Assembly (NCBI GenBank): GCA_021372615.1
Contig: JAJFUB010000171.1
Span: forward strand, 1-62,524
Length of the DNA: 62,524 bases
DNA from: a bacterium
Lineage (GTDB): Bacteria > Armatimonadota > Zipacnadia > Zipacnadales > UBA11051
Reading direction: 5' to 3'
This document shows positions 1 to 8,340 of the stretch, piece by piece (positions within the stretch are counted from its first letter, which is position 1; each line of letters starts with the position of its first letter). Under the pieces are notes generated by a model. It was not told where the DNA came from. It ran no database searches and worked only from the letters and a program-made list of their open reading frames with translations. A program made the position numbers and the translations under genes.

Positions 1-7
1 ACACGAC

Positions 8-26
8 GCGGCACCCACGCCTCAGC
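8..26. repeat. Dispersed 19-bp repeat, copy 1
   Basis: A 19-base string beginning GCGGCACCCACGCC is identical to positions 49626-49644. Similarity continues more weakly for about 25 bases downstream in both copies. It lies just beyond the stop of the first minus-strand gene. Function is unknown; it may be the edge of a larger dispersed intergenic repeat cut by the window boundary. Confidence 0.6.
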
Positions 27-50
27 GTTGCACTACTCACACACGGTTCA

Positions 51-791
51 CTAGGCCCCGTCGAGCCCCAGCACGCGACGCGGGTTGTCCCAGTAGATGG
101 CCTGCAGTTCCGCCTCGCTCAGCCCCGAGTTCTCATACTGCCCGATGACGAAGGCGGGATCAATGAGGTCCATGTCCGAGCCATAGAGCAACTGCCCGGC
201 GCCGCAGAGGTCCAGCGCCCGCGTGATCTTGCCCGCGCCGGCCCAACTGCTGCAGAACTCCAGGTACACATTGGGGTGGCGCTGCGCCACCTGCGCCGCC
301 TCGGCCACGGCGCTGCCGAGGGCGTGGGCGATGATGAAGTTGACGTGCGGGTACTGCTCGGCCCAACGGGACAGGACGCCGGTCACGTCCGGGCCGCCGC
401 TGTGGATCTTCACCAGCCGCGCCCGCCGGGCGATCTCGGCCATCAGGTCCTGCATCTTGGGGTCGGCGTTGTGCACCGCCGAGTATGAGGAGTGGATCTT
501 CACGCCCACGAAGTTCGGCAGTGACAGGTAGCGATCCATCTCCGCCACCGACCGGGCCAGGAAGTTGGCGTTCACATAGACGTAGGCGAGCAACCCCGGG
601 TGGCCGGCGAAGTCGGTGGCGATCTCCGCGTTGCCCTCCTCCATGCTGTAACACAGCGCCAGCACCGACGAGCACGCGACATGGGCGATGTCGTGCTGCT
701 CACACAGGGCCAGCAACTGGTCCACGCGTCGGGTGCCCGGGATCGGGAAGTTCCAGTGGCCATAGTGGCCATGGACATCAATCTTGGTCAT
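51..791 (-). CDS. Amidohydrolase (Amidohydro_2-type TIM barrel)
   Basis: A 246-residue metal-dependent hydrolase of the amidohydrolase-2 group, probably cytosolic, acting by hydrolysis or decarboxylation on an unknown small substrate. Visible are the N-terminal metal-binding DVHGH (residues 5-9), KIHS motifs on strands in the middle (near 98 and 128), IIAHALG (near 153) and the late YGSDMDLIDP, the usual strand-8 Asp. Length is short for the family (usually 270-350). It directly abuts the stop of the upstream gene at 792, so the two are almost certainly co-translated. The upstream gene is a diverged paralogue. Family assignment is firm; substrate is not predictable. Confidence 0.85.
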   Translation of the reverse strand: MTKIDVHGHYGHWNFPIPGTRRVDQLLALCEQHDIAHVACSSVLALCYSMEEGNAEIATDFAGHPGLLAYVYVNANFLARSVAEMDRYLSLPNFVGVKIHSSYSAVHNADPKMQDLMAEIARRARLVKIHSGGPDVTGVLSRWAEQYPHVNFIIAHALGSAVAEAAQVAQRHPNVYLEFCSSWAGAGKITRALDLCGAGQLLYGSDMDLIDPAFVIGQYENSGLSEAELQAIYWDNPRRVLGLDGA

Positions 792-1517
792 CTACTCGCC
801 CTCGCGGCCCAGGAACCGCAGCACATTGCCGGCGAAGAAGTCCGCGCGCTGCCCGGGGCTGAGCGCGGCACAGGCCCCCTGCTGGTAGGCCGCCGCGAAG
901 TTCCGGTCCGGGATGTTGCTCCCGAACACCAGCCGATCGAAGCCGGCCACCTGCCCCACGTACTCCAGCGTGCCCGGCGTGTCGTACATGTGCGACTCGC
1001 TGTAGAAGCCGGGCCAGCGCGCCAGCACCGAGGCCGTCTCGGCATTCACCCCGTAGCCCGACCCGATCAGCAGCACATTGCCTCCCAGCGGCCCGAGGCG
1101 CTCGCCGATGACCGTCTGCTGCCCGGGCGGGCCGGCCGGGAGGACGATCGGCAGGCCGACCTCGGCGATCAGCTCGCACAGGTCCAGGAAGGGCTGGAAG
1201 ATGATCGGCCAGCCCTGCACGTCGGGGAAGAACCGGACGGCGACGAAGCCGTCGTCCGCGCAGCGGAGGACCTCGTCGTGGCAGTGCAGATGCCGTCCGG
1301 GATGGACGGTCGCCACCGGCAGCAGCGCCGGGTGCTCCCGGCAGGCCTGGAGCGTTTCCTCGTTGCCGCTGAGGAAGTCATACTCCACCCCCCGCAGGCT
1401 GTGGGTGAGCGCCTGATCCACATGGTGGCGCTCCAGCAGCCCCAGGAGCGTGGTCAGCGACAGGTCGCGGGTGTCGCGCGGGCAGAGCCCGAAGCAGGTG
1501 TTGGCATCAATGAGCAT
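792..1517 (-). CDS. Amidohydrolase-like protein lacking the HxH motif
   Basis: A 241-residue paralogue of the following gene, with the same TIM-barrel outline: an N-terminal LIDANTCFG where the metal-binding HxH should be, VHPGRHLHCHDE in the middle, and a C-terminal FGSNIPDRN in place of GSD. The first metal ligands (H-x-H) are replaced by D-x-N, and the strand-4 Lys/His region is weak. Either it binds metal differently or it has lost catalysis and serves as a partner of the adjacent enzyme. Its stop codon touches the next gene's start with no spacer, suggesting stoichiometric expression. Substrate unknown. Confidence 0.7.
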   Translation of the reverse strand: MLIDANTCFGLCPRDTRDLSLTTLLGLLERHHVDQALTHSLRGVEYDFLSGNEETLQACREHPALLPVATVHPGRHLHCHDEVLRCADDGFVAVRFFPDVQGWPIIFQPFLDLCELIAEVGLPIVLPAGPPGQQTVIGERLGPLGGNVLLIGSGYGVNAETASVLARWPGFYSESHMYDTPGTLEYVGQVAGFDRLVFGSNIPDRNFAAAYQQGACAALSPGQRADFFAGNVLRFLGREGE

Positions 1518-1559
1518 GTGCGGAGGTCGCGTCAGTGTTGTGTCGGCTTGGAGGGGACG

Positions 1560-2153
1560 TTAGCCGCCGTTGCGGATGACGCCCAGTCTGACCAGGCGCT
1601 TGTAGTAGTGCCAGTACGCCCAGTACCACCAGATGAAGACGAGAGCGATGGTGAGCAGCAGCAGCCGGCCGGCCAGCGGCAGCGGGAGGGGCCGCCCCAG
1701 CCCGAACAGCACGTTGTCCACCGAGATGAACAGGGCGGCGGCGCCACTGGCCGGCAGCGCCAGCCCCGCCAACACGACGCCCAGGTACTTGAGCTTGCGC
1801 CGGTTGAACAGCCGCGCCCACAGGGACTTGGGGTACGGCTTGCGGTCCCACATGCCGTACCAGATCAGCGACCGCGGACTGCGCACGACCTTGTCGGGCA
1901 GGTAATGGTGGCGAATGCCCAGGTACCACCAGAAGGCCACGCCCAGGGCCCCCACCACCAGCACCTTCGTAACCACCAGTAAGGGCCAGCCCCCGTACCC
2001 CAGGTGCTCGGCAAACAGGTAGAAAGGGTTCCCCTCGTGTGACAGTTGCGGGTCGCGGAAATCGGTCGTGATCAGGTCCAGCACATGCGACAGAACGCCG
2101 AAAGCCAAGACATTGCGCAGACTGCTCACTTCGGGTGCGCCCAGGGGGCGCAT
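1560..2153 (-). CDS. Predicted integral membrane protein, four or five TM segments
   Basis: A 197-residue membrane protein of unknown function. Hydrophobic segments lie near residues 14-30, 55-78, 122-142 and 160-182, with a basic aromatic-rich loop (about 80-122) between the second and third. The LDLITT...GNPFYL pattern in and after the first segment recalls the DUF5658-type 'TT..NP' small membrane proteins, but this is a weak resemblance. I chose the ATG at 2153; an upstream in-frame GTG at 2222 would add a low-complexity 23-residue leader with no hydrophobic character. It sits between a sugar isomerase-like gene and the amidohydrolase pair. Confidence 0.55.
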   Translation of the reverse strand: MRPLGAPEVSSLRNVLAFGVLSHVLDLITTDFRDPQLSHEGNPFYLFAEHLGYGGWPLLVVTKVLVVGALGVAFWWYLGIRHHYLPDKVVRSPRSLIWYGMWDRKPYPKSLWARLFNRRKLKYLGVVLAGLALPASGAAALFISVDNVLFGLGRPLPLPLAGRLLLLTIALVFIWWYWAYWHYYKRLVRLGVIRNGG

Positions 2154-2236
2154 CTGCAGATCAGACAAGAGCGGCTCCCTCTGACACGACGATGATCTCG
2201 GCGCGGGACTGAGGCCCGCCACGGCAGGCCGGGCGG

Positions 2237-3019
2237 CTACTGGTAGCTCCTCAGAGCCACGAGCGCCTCGCCCACGACCCGTTGCACTTCGGGCAGCGGC
2301 AGGTCCCTGGTGCCCACCATCTCCAGCACCACGTACTGCAACCCGGGCACCTCGGTGAGCGCCTGGTAGTACCCCGGCACGTCCGCCATGCCCTTGCCCG
2401 GTATCTGGTTCTCGAGTGGCCCGATGCTCAGGTCATCCGACAGGTAGTCCCGAATGCGCGCGGTGCAGATCCGGTCGCGCAGCTCGTGCACGGCCTGGAT
2501 CGGGTCCTCCCCCACACGCTGCAGGTGCGTGTTGTCCATGTTCAGGCCGATCCACTCGCTCTGCAGTTCGTCGAGCATGCGGCGAGCGGTGGCGACATTG
2601 TACACCGCCGACCGCACGTGCGGCTTCACCGACAGCTTGATGCCGGTGCGCTCGCAGACCGGTAGCGCCTCGCGGAGCTGCGCCACCACCGTCTCCCACG
2701 AGGCCTCATTGTCGGAGGTGCCGCCGGTGCCCAGCGTCATGTACGGCGCGCCCATGGCCCGGGCGGCTTCCGCCAGCGGCTCGAAGCGGTCGGTGCCCAG
2801 CGCGCCACTGCACCCCACGGACTCCAGGGCCAGGCCGGCAGCATCCAGCTTCGCCCGCATGGCCTGGTAGACCTCGGGGGCTTCCCCCGGCTTCAGGTGC
2901 TCGCCCATCCCGGGGATGGCGCCCAATTCCACTGCGTCATACCCGGCCTCGCCGAGGGCGGCGATGGCCGTGTCAAAGTCGTGTCCAGCGAAGAGCAACG
3001 TCGAACAACCCAGCTTCAT
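2237..3019 (-). CDS. Sugar phosphate isomerase/epimerase-like TIM barrel
   Basis: A 260-residue cytosolic protein of the xylose-isomerase-like TIM-barrel superfamily (AP_endonuc_2 group). It starts with MKLGCSTLLF and has GYDAVELGAIPGMGEH after the first helix, KPHVRSAV and GLNMDNTH (metal-ligand-type Asp/His on a middle strand), then IRDYL and a late YVVLEMVGT with the expected acidic ligand. Length is normal for the family. These enzymes isomerise or epimerise ketoses or inositol derivatives using a divalent metal. A second, dissimilar family member lies at 3967-4761, so the region probably serves sugar catabolism. Exact substrate unknown. Confidence 0.85.
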   Translation of the reverse strand: MKLGCSTLLFAGHDFDTAIAALGEAGYDAVELGAIPGMGEHLKPGEAPEVYQAMRAKLDAAGLALESVGCSGALGTDRFEPLAEAARAMGAPYMTLGTGGTSDNEASWETVVAQLREALPVCERTGIKLSVKPHVRSAVYNVATARRMLDELQSEWIGLNMDNTHLQRVGEDPIQAVHELRDRICTARIRDYLSDDLSIGPLENQIPGKGMADVPGYYQALTEVPGLQYVVLEMVGTRDLPLPEVQRVVGEALVALRSYQ

Positions 3020-3088
3020 CCGTATCTTCTCTCCCGGGGGCCCGAGTGCAGTGACGGTGGGTGGAAGGGCCGCCCGTTCGTTACAGAG

Positions 3089-3949
3089 TTAGCCCCCAGC
3101 GTTGGTCTTGGCGCTCACCAGGATCTTCTTGGCGATGGGCTTGAACTTGTCCCATTGTGCCGCAGGAGCCTCCGCCCAGACCTGGTAGCCAAAGTCCCCC
3201 CCCGTGCACGAGATGCGCCACCCCTTCATCTTGACGGCAAAGAGGCCGACCTTCTTGACCGTCGTGTACTCCGAGTAGGCGGCGGGCATCCCGGCGAAGC
3301 TCCAGGCGTCCATGTCCCCCGACTCTGCGTACTTCGGGTCTCTCTTCTTCTGCAGCTCCCCCTGTGTGGCGTGGAACTTGCCCTCGCCGCGGGCCGCCAC
3401 CGAGGAGCCCCCCTCGGTCCCCATGGTCCGGGCCATGGCCGAGGCAACGTCGCTCATCGCGCCCTTGGTGCCACTGCCCTCCACGTGCACGCGACACAGC
3501 TTCGTGGCCTTGACCGTCATCTGCTCGTAGCTGCCCGACGAGCCCGAGGTCGTGAACTTGTAGTTGCCCGGAACCGACATCGAGAGCAGCTTGGTCATGC
3601 TCTGCTTGCTGGCCCAGTCGGCCGGGTCGGGCGGCGGTCCGGCGGCGGTCTTCATGCCGAGGAACTGCGCGACGAGCACCACCACCACGACCGCCACACC
3701 CGCGCCGGCATAGTAGGGCCACAGTGGCCGCGGCTGCTCGACGGTGGGCAGGGGGCGTCGCGTCGGTGCGGGCGCGGCCCCGACGGGCTTGGCCGAGGCC
3801 GGTGGGGCCCCGGGCGGCGCAGCGGGCTGCGCGCCCCCACCCGCGGGCGCTGCCGCGGGTGGCTTCTCGGCGACCAGGGACTTGTTACACCAGGTGCAGA
3901 TGTTATCGGCGTCGCTGACCTCCCCGCAGTGCGGGCACTTCTTGGCCAT
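3089..3949 (-). CDS. Zinc-ribbon protein with Pro/Ala linker and one TM helix
   Basis: A 286-residue protein with an N-terminal zinc ribbon (Cys5, Cys8, Cys18, Cys21), a Pro/Ala/Gly-rich linker at about 28-75, one TM helix at about 79-98 and a roughly 180-residue C-terminal domain. By this order the ribbon is cytoplasmic and the C-terminal domain probably outside the inner membrane. The C-terminal domain has repeated beta-type segments and I do not recognise it. The zinc ribbon plus Pro/Ala linker plus membrane anchor resembles the RING-containing protein at 21080-21886, although no RING is present here. Role unknown. Confidence 0.7.
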   Translation of the reverse strand: MAKKCPHCGEVSDADNICTWCNKSLVAEKPPAAAPAGGGAQPAAPPGAPPASAKPVGAAPAPTRRPLPTVEQPRPLWPYYAGAGVAVVVVVLVAQFLGMKTAAGPPPDPADWASKQSMTKLLSMSVPGNYKFTTSGSSGSYEQMTVKATKLCRVHVEGSGTKGAMSDVASAMARTMGTEGGSSVAARGEGKFHATQGELQKKRDPKYAESGDMDAWSFAGMPAAYSEYTTVKKVGLFAVKMKGWRISCTGGDFGYQVWAEAPAAQWDKFKPIAKKILVSAKTNAGG

Positions 3950-3966
3950 GTCCCACCTGCCTTCAT

Positions 3967-4761
3967 CTACAGCCCCTGGAAGTACGTCACCCAGCGCGGC
4001 AGCCCCGTCTCGATCGCCTCCAGGTCGCAGATCTCGTATTCAAGAGCGTAATCGCCCTTGTAGCCGATGCTCTCGAGGCTGTCAATGACCCAGCGGTAGT
4101 CAATGTCCCCGTCCCCGAGGTGGGTGCGCGCGAAGCCCTGATCGCTAACCTGTCCGTCCTTGATGTGAATGTGCACGATGTGCTCGTGGAAGAGGTCGAA
4201 CGCCTCGCGGTAGTCTACGCCGCCGTGCATCAGGTTGGCCGGCTCATAGAGCACCCCGAAGTGCTTCGAGCCGACCGCCTCGCACAGGCGCCTGGCGTCA
4301 CGGGGCGACCCGGCGAGGCTGCCGGCGTGGTTCTCCATGCCCATGTACACGCCGAGCTGCTCGGCCAGTGGCGCCGCCGCGGCGAAGCACGGGGCAATTC
4401 GGTCAATCTGCGCGGGATCCTCCCCGCTGCCCGGGATGATGCGAATAGAGCGGGCCCCGAGGGCCTTCGCCGCGCACAGCGTCGTCTCCAGGGCCTTCAC
4501 CTCGGCGGCCCGCACCAGCGGGTTCTCGCTGGCGAAAGCCCGGCCGGGGTAGCTGCCCAGGTTCGCGATCTGCACGCCTGCGGCCTGCGCCTTGGCCAGC
4601 AACTCATCGAGACTGCAGGCTACGGAGATCAGCGAGAACTGCGGCATGTTGCCCCACAGGTCTACCTTGCGCAGGCCGGCCGCAGCCATGATCGCGAAGG
4701 CGGCTGCGGGGTCCAACTCGCGGACAGGGTAGGTGCACGAGGAGATGCGGGCAATGTCCAT
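3967..4761 (-). CDS. Sugar phosphate isomerase/epimerase-like TIM barrel
   Basis: A 264-residue xylose-isomerase-like TIM-barrel protein. Key segments are a first-strand ISSCTYPV, LRKVDLWGNM, RIIPGSGED, a metal-ligand GMENHAG near residue 140, VLYEPANLMHGG, HIHIKDG near residue 196 and a C-terminal YALEYEICD. The Glu, Asp/Glu, His and Glu ligands expected of hydroxypyruvate isomerase/tagatose epimerase-type enzymes are in the right order. Length is typical. It is followed by a 17-base gap to the zinc-ribbon gene and preceded by two response regulators. Substrate unknown. Confidence 0.85.
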   Translation of the reverse strand: MDIARISSCTYPVRELDPAAAFAIMAAAGLRKVDLWGNMPQFSLISVACSLDELLAKAQAAGVQIANLGSYPGRAFASENPLVRAAEVKALETTLCAAKALGARSIRIIPGSGEDPAQIDRIAPCFAAAAPLAEQLGVYMGMENHAGSLAGSPRDARRLCEAVGSKHFGVLYEPANLMHGGVDYREAFDLFHEHIVHIHIKDGQVSDQGFARTHLGDGDIDYRWVIDSLESIGYKGDYALEYEICDLEAIETGLPRWVTYFQGL

Positions 4762-4805
4762 CGGGAAGCTCTCTTGGCGACGAGTGGTCGGGCGGGCGTA
4801 CCGCC

Positions 4806-5180
4806 TCAGTTCGCGGGAGGCGTCAGCTTGAGCGCCTTACACACGTGCTGTCTGACTTCCGCCGGCGCAAAGGGTTTCTGGATGAAGAGATGCTCCCGGT
4901 GCGCGGTCTCGGGCATCATGTCCCTGGTCGTGATGACGATGACCGGCACCGTGGCGAGGTGCGGGTCGCTGGCCATCTGCTCCAGCACTTCCTCCCCGCT
5001 CACCAGGGGCATGATGAGGTCGAGCAGCACCAGGTCGGGGCGCCGATCCATCATCCACCGCAGCGCCTCGCTGCCGTTGTAGGCGACGGCGGTGTCCGCG
5101 CCGCACCCCTCGACCAGCTTCGCCAACAGAGTCGCAATGGGACGCTCGTCTTCGACGATGAGCACTACCGGCTTGGCCAT
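4806..5180 (-). CDS. Stand-alone receiver-domain response regulator
   Basis: A 124-residue CheY-like receiver with no output domain. The acidic pocket is Glu10/Asp11, the phosphoacceptor is Asp54 in LLDLIMP, the conserved Thr is 84 or 85 (ITT) and the conserved Lys is 102 in KPF. Such single-domain regulators relay phosphate or act by protein contact. It starts 9 bases after the stop of the upstream gene, a paralogue with the same spacing of all signature residues, so the pair arose by tandem duplication and is co-transcribed. No histidine kinase is encoded in the window, so the partner must lie elsewhere. Confidence 0.92.
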   Translation of the reverse strand: MAKPVVLIVEDERPIATLLAKLVEGCGADTAVAYNGSEALRWMMDRRPDLVLLDLIMPLVSGEEVLEQMASDPHLATVPVIVITTRDMMPETAHREHLFIQKPFAPAEVRQHVCKALKLTPPAN

Positions 5181-5189
5181 GACCGCAAC

Positions 5190-5552
5190 CTACCCTTCGC
5201 CCAGCACATCCCGCAGAGTCTGCTTGACCTGAGCCGGCTCAAACGGCTTGGGGATCAGTGGGAACGCATCCCTCTTGTAGCCCCGGGCGCTCTGCCGGGT
5301 GCTCAGCAGGATGATCGCGATATCCGCGAGATCCGGGTCGCCCTGGATCTCCTGGATCAGCTCCTCACCCGTCATCACCGGCATGATCAAGTCCACGATG
5401 GCGGCGTCAGGCTTCGTCTGCCTGATCTTCTGGAGCGCTTCGGCGCCATTGCCGGCTGTGTCCACCTGGCACCCCAACTCGCGCACGATCAGCGCCACCA
5501 ACCTGACAATGGCCGCCTCGTCATCTACAACCAGGACGCGCTTGTCCTTCAT
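5190..5552 (-). CDS. Stand-alone receiver-domain response regulator
   Basis: A 120-residue CheY-like receiver. Asp10/Asp11 form the acidic pocket, Asp54 (IVDLIMP) is the phosphorylation site, Ser84/Thr85 and Lys102 (PKPF) complete the active site. It lacks an output domain. It is the first gene of a two-gene tandem with the paralogue ending at 4806. Both may be phosphorylated by one kinase encoded elsewhere, or form a small relay. Output is not predictable. Confidence 0.92.
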   Translation of the reverse strand: MKDKRVLVVDDEAAIVRLVALIVRELGCQVDTAGNGAEALQKIRQTKPDAAIVDLIMPVMTGEELIQEIQGDPDLADIAIILLSTRQSARGYKRDAFPLIPKPFEPAQVKQTLRDVLGEG

Positions 5553-5613
5553 CTCTTCGCCTCGGGAGCGCAGCGTTCACGGCGACCGTCGTTCCCTCAT
5601 TTCGGCGTCGCCG

Positions 5614-6648
5614 TCAGAAATCCTGTTCGCTCAGGAAGTACCCGCGGATCTGGGCCATCGGGCCATCATCCCGGATGTAGTTGACGACCACGAGGCGCCC
5701 GTCGGGCAGGGCGGCCCAGCCTGAGTAGCCCTGGTCCGGCGCCTCCCAGCGGTCGTGGTCCAGCGGCAGGATGATCCCGCCGCCTTGCGAGGGGTCGGTG
5801 CACCGGGCGCTGTCGGGACTCTCCCGGTACGCGAAGAAGTTCCGGGCGCTGCCGATGCGGCCCCGGCACGTGTGCCGGTGGGTGACCATGATGTTGCCGC
5901 TGGGCAGCAGGCCCACCACCGGCCGGTGGCAGCCGATGATGTCGGTCAGGTACGGCCCCTGCCAGGTCCGGCCGTCGTCATGGGAGAGGCACTTGGGTCC
6001 CGGCCAGCCGCGCCCGGAGTTCTCCCGCATGTAGCAGACCAGCGTGCCGTCATCCGGTAGTTGGACGATGCCGGCCTCGCACGGGTTCAGCCCTTCCTGA
6101 TCGCAGACCACGATGGGCTCCCACGTCCGGCCCTGGTCCTCGGACCGGAAGACGAACTGGACAATGAACCCGTGTCGGGTCTCGTGGATGTGCGCGGCCA
6201 CCAGCCAGGTGCCGCGGTTGGTCACCACCAACTTGTCCGGGACGATGCCGAAGATGCTGGTGGCCTCGGGTCCGGACCACGTCAGGCCGTCGTCGTCACT
6301 CCACCAGAAGTGAACGCGCGAGTCTACCGTGCGCGCCTCCCCGGGCGGGACGTCGTAGCCATCGCACAGCACCCACAGGCGGCCGTCGTCGAGCTGGCCG
6401 ATACGCGGGCAGTTCCACTTGTGCAAGACGCCGTCGCGCTGCACGCTCTCGGCGAGCACCTGGCGCTCGGACCACGTCTCGCCCTGGTCGGTGCTGCGCC
6501 GCAGCACCAGGTGTGAGAACGCCGCGGCGGTGTGCGAGTCGCTCTCGCGGTATACGGTGATCAGCGTGCCCGCCCGCGTCAGCGTCAGGCACGGGAAGCA
6601 CTCATACACGCCGTCGGTGTTCGAGATGACGATCCTGCGCACGGGCAT
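5614..6648 (-). CDS. BNR/sialidase-like six-bladed propeller protein
   Basis: A 344-residue protein with four clear Asp-boxes (S-x-D-x-G-x-T-W) at about residues 52-59, 117-124, 169-176 and 222-229, the mark of the sialidase/BNR propeller superfamily. An early YRESDSHT fits the region where sialidases carry catalytic Arg and Asp. There is no obvious signal peptide, so it is either cytosolic or exported by a non-classical route. Members of this superfamily are exo-glycosidases, but many uncharacterised ones in Armatimonadota and Planctomycetota are of unknown specificity. A second, more distant family member is at 18593-19561. Confidence 0.82.
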   Translation of the reverse strand: MPVRRIVISNTDGVYECFPCLTLTRAGTLITVYRESDSHTAAAFSHLVLRRSTDQGETWSERQVLAESVQRDGVLHKWNCPRIGQLDDGRLWVLCDGYDVPPGEARTVDSRVHFWWSDDDGLTWSGPEATSIFGIVPDKLVVTNRGTWLVAAHIHETRHGFIVQFVFRSEDQGRTWEPIVVCDQEGLNPCEAGIVQLPDDGTLVCYMRENSGRGWPGPKCLSHDDGRTWQGPYLTDIIGCHRPVVGLLPSGNIMVTHRHTCRGRIGSARNFFAYRESPDSARCTDPSQGGGIILPLDHDRWEAPDQGYSGWAALPDGRLVVVNYIRDDGPMAQIRGYFLSEQDF

Positions 6649-6686
6649 GACTGTCTTTCCCCTTCGCGGCTGTGGAACTGGCGCGC

Positions 6687-7658
6687 TCAGGTCAGCATCT
6701 CGGCATTGACCAGGAACCGGGGCCGCTGACCGGACAGCGCCTCAAACAGGTTCTCGCACACACGCTCGTTCACCTTGGCGACGGTGTCGTAGGTGAAGGA
6801 CGAGACGTGCGGCATGAAGACGATGTTGTCCAGTTGCAGCAGCGGATCGTTCGGATCGGGCGGCTCGGGGTCGAGCACATCCACCGCCGCTCCCGCGATC
6901 CAGCCCTCGCGCAGCGCCTCGGCCAGCGCCGCCTGATCCACGAGCCCGCCCCGCCCGGCGTTGATGAGGTAGGCCGTGGGCTTCATCAGGCGCAGGCGCT
7001 CGCGATTGATCAGATGCCGCGTGTCTGGGCACATCGTGCAGTGCAGGGTCACGAAGTCGCTCTCGGCGAGCAGCTCCTCCAGCGTCGGCTCCTCGATGAT
7101 GAGGCGCTCGCACAGCCCGTCCTCGCAGTACGGATCGTGGCCCAGGATGCGCATCGAGAAGCCCCGGGCGCGGCGGATGACCGCCTGCCCGATCTGCCCG
7201 AGGCCCACGACGCCGAGGACCTTGCCGAAGACCTGCCCGCTGAAGATCGTCGGCCATTCGCCTGCGCGCACCGACCGGTCGCCGTACGGCAGCCGCCGGG
7301 CGATGCCGAGCATCAGGGCCAAGGTCATGTCGGCCACGGCCTCGGTCACGACGCCGGGGGTGTTCACGAGCATGACGCCGTGGCGCGTGGCGGCCGCGAC
7401 ATCCACGCTGTCATAGCCGATGCCCCAGCGGGCAATGACCCGCAGCTCCGGCCGGGCCGCGAAGACGCGCTCGGTGTAGGGCTCCATCCCGGCGACGACT
7501 GCCACGCAGCCCTCCAACTCCGCGATGAGCCGCTCCTCATCCATCGGGCCGGAGCCCTGGGGAAGCTGGACCGTCAGGCCCTTGCTCTCCAGGCACGCGA
7601 CCCCGTCGTTGTTCAGGCGGCGGAACGCGCCCGCCGTGATCAGCACCTTACCGGTCAT
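6687..7658 (-). CDS. D-isomer-specific 2-hydroxyacid dehydrogenase (SerA-like)
   Basis: A 323-residue NAD-dependent dehydrogenase. The nucleotide-binding GLGQIG is at residues 152-157, and the catalytic triad is visible as Arg236 (INAGRGG), Glu265 (DPEPP) and His284 (FMPHVSS). These enzymes reversibly reduce 2-keto acids to D-2-hydroxy acids; candidates are phosphoglycerate, glycerate/hydroxypyruvate or another sugar acid. There is no ACT domain, so it is the short form. Placement beside a sialidase-like gene and isomerase genes favours sugar-acid catabolism over serine synthesis, but this is inference. Confidence 0.88.
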   Translation of the reverse strand: MTGKVLITAGAFRRLNNDGVACLESKGLTVQLPQGSGPMDEERLIAELEGCVAVVAGMEPYTERVFAARPELRVIARWGIGYDSVDVAAATRHGVMLVNTPGVVTEAVADMTLALMLGIARRLPYGDRSVRAGEWPTIFSGQVFGKVLGVVGLGQIGQAVIRRARGFSMRILGHDPYCEDGLCERLIIEEPTLEELLAESDFVTLHCTMCPDTRHLINRERLRLMKPTAYLINAGRGGLVDQAALAEALREGWIAGAAVDVLDPEPPDPNDPLLQLDNIVFMPHVSSFTYDTVAKVNERVCENLFEALSGQRPRFLVNAEMLT

Positions 7659-7762
7659 GGATGGCCTCTCTGGTCAGTAACGGGCGGGGGCACGTCGTCG
7701 CCCGGGACTCGCGAGTCTCTTCCTGTCTGCGTCTCACCCCCAGGGGGAGGCGGAGACGACCG

Positions 7763-8260
7763 TCACCGCTTCTTCGGCGTGGGCGCAGACTTCGCCCCGG
7801 TGAGCCGCACCAGGTGGATAAGCGTCTGCTTGCCGGCCAGGTCCTGCTTGATGTCCACCGTGAAGGTCGCGCCGGGAGCCCGCCAGGTCAGGGCCAGGGA
7901 GCGGCCCTCCTTGCTGTCGAGGTTGGTCACCTGCGCGAGGCCGACGTACTTCGCCTGGTAGAACCGAGCCACATCCACGTACGCGTCGCGCGTGGACAGC
8001 TTCACCACGGCGGTAATGCCTCGGGCGTCGCGAACGAGCGAACTCGCCTGTACTGTGGCGCCGGGGTAGAAGAGGATCCCCACTTCCCGGGCGGTGGCGA
8101 CGCCAGGAACGGGCTTGTTGCGCAGGGGATCATCCGGGGCGCGGCTGGGCTCGATGCGGATGTGGCTGGGCTCACCCGTCGCCGGGGGAGCGGGGCGATG
8201 GCAGGACACTGCCAGCAGCAGCAACGGCAGAGCAGTCAGCGGAAGGGACCAACGACGCAC
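7763..8260 (-). CDS. Predicted lipoprotein of unknown function
   Basis: A 165-residue protein starting at the GTG at 8260, which has a GGAG ribosome site 11 bases upstream. An ORF extended to 8458 would overrun the neighbouring gene's stop and is rejected. The N-terminus is basic (VRRW), then hydrophobic, ending in a lipobox LAVSC at about residue 20, so it is probably a lipid-anchored envelope protein. The mature part contains an alpha/beta segment with a FYPGATV stretch and a basic C-terminus. I do not recognise the domain. It follows the polytopic membrane protein by 80 bases and may share its transcript. Confidence 0.7.
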   Translation of the reverse strand: MRRWSLPLTALPLLLLAVSCHRPAPPATGEPSHIRIEPSRAPDDPLRNKPVPGVATAREVGILFYPGATVQASSLVRDARGITAVVKLSTRDAYVDVARFYQAKYVGLAQVTNLDSKEGRSLALTWRAPGATFTVDIKQDLAGKQTLIHLVRLTGAKSAPTPKKR

Positions 8261-8340
8261 GAAGCAATCATCTCCGGAAAGCCAGACAGCGGACGGGGCT
8301 TCTCGTCCGCGGCCATTGTAGCATCTTTGCCGCACGGTGC

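Noticed and set aside
600-1982. Plus-strand ORF of 460 codons
   Set aside because: It is antisense to two amidohydrolase genes and a membrane protein gene, with Arg/Gln/His/Pro-rich low complexity typical of GC-rich shadow frames.
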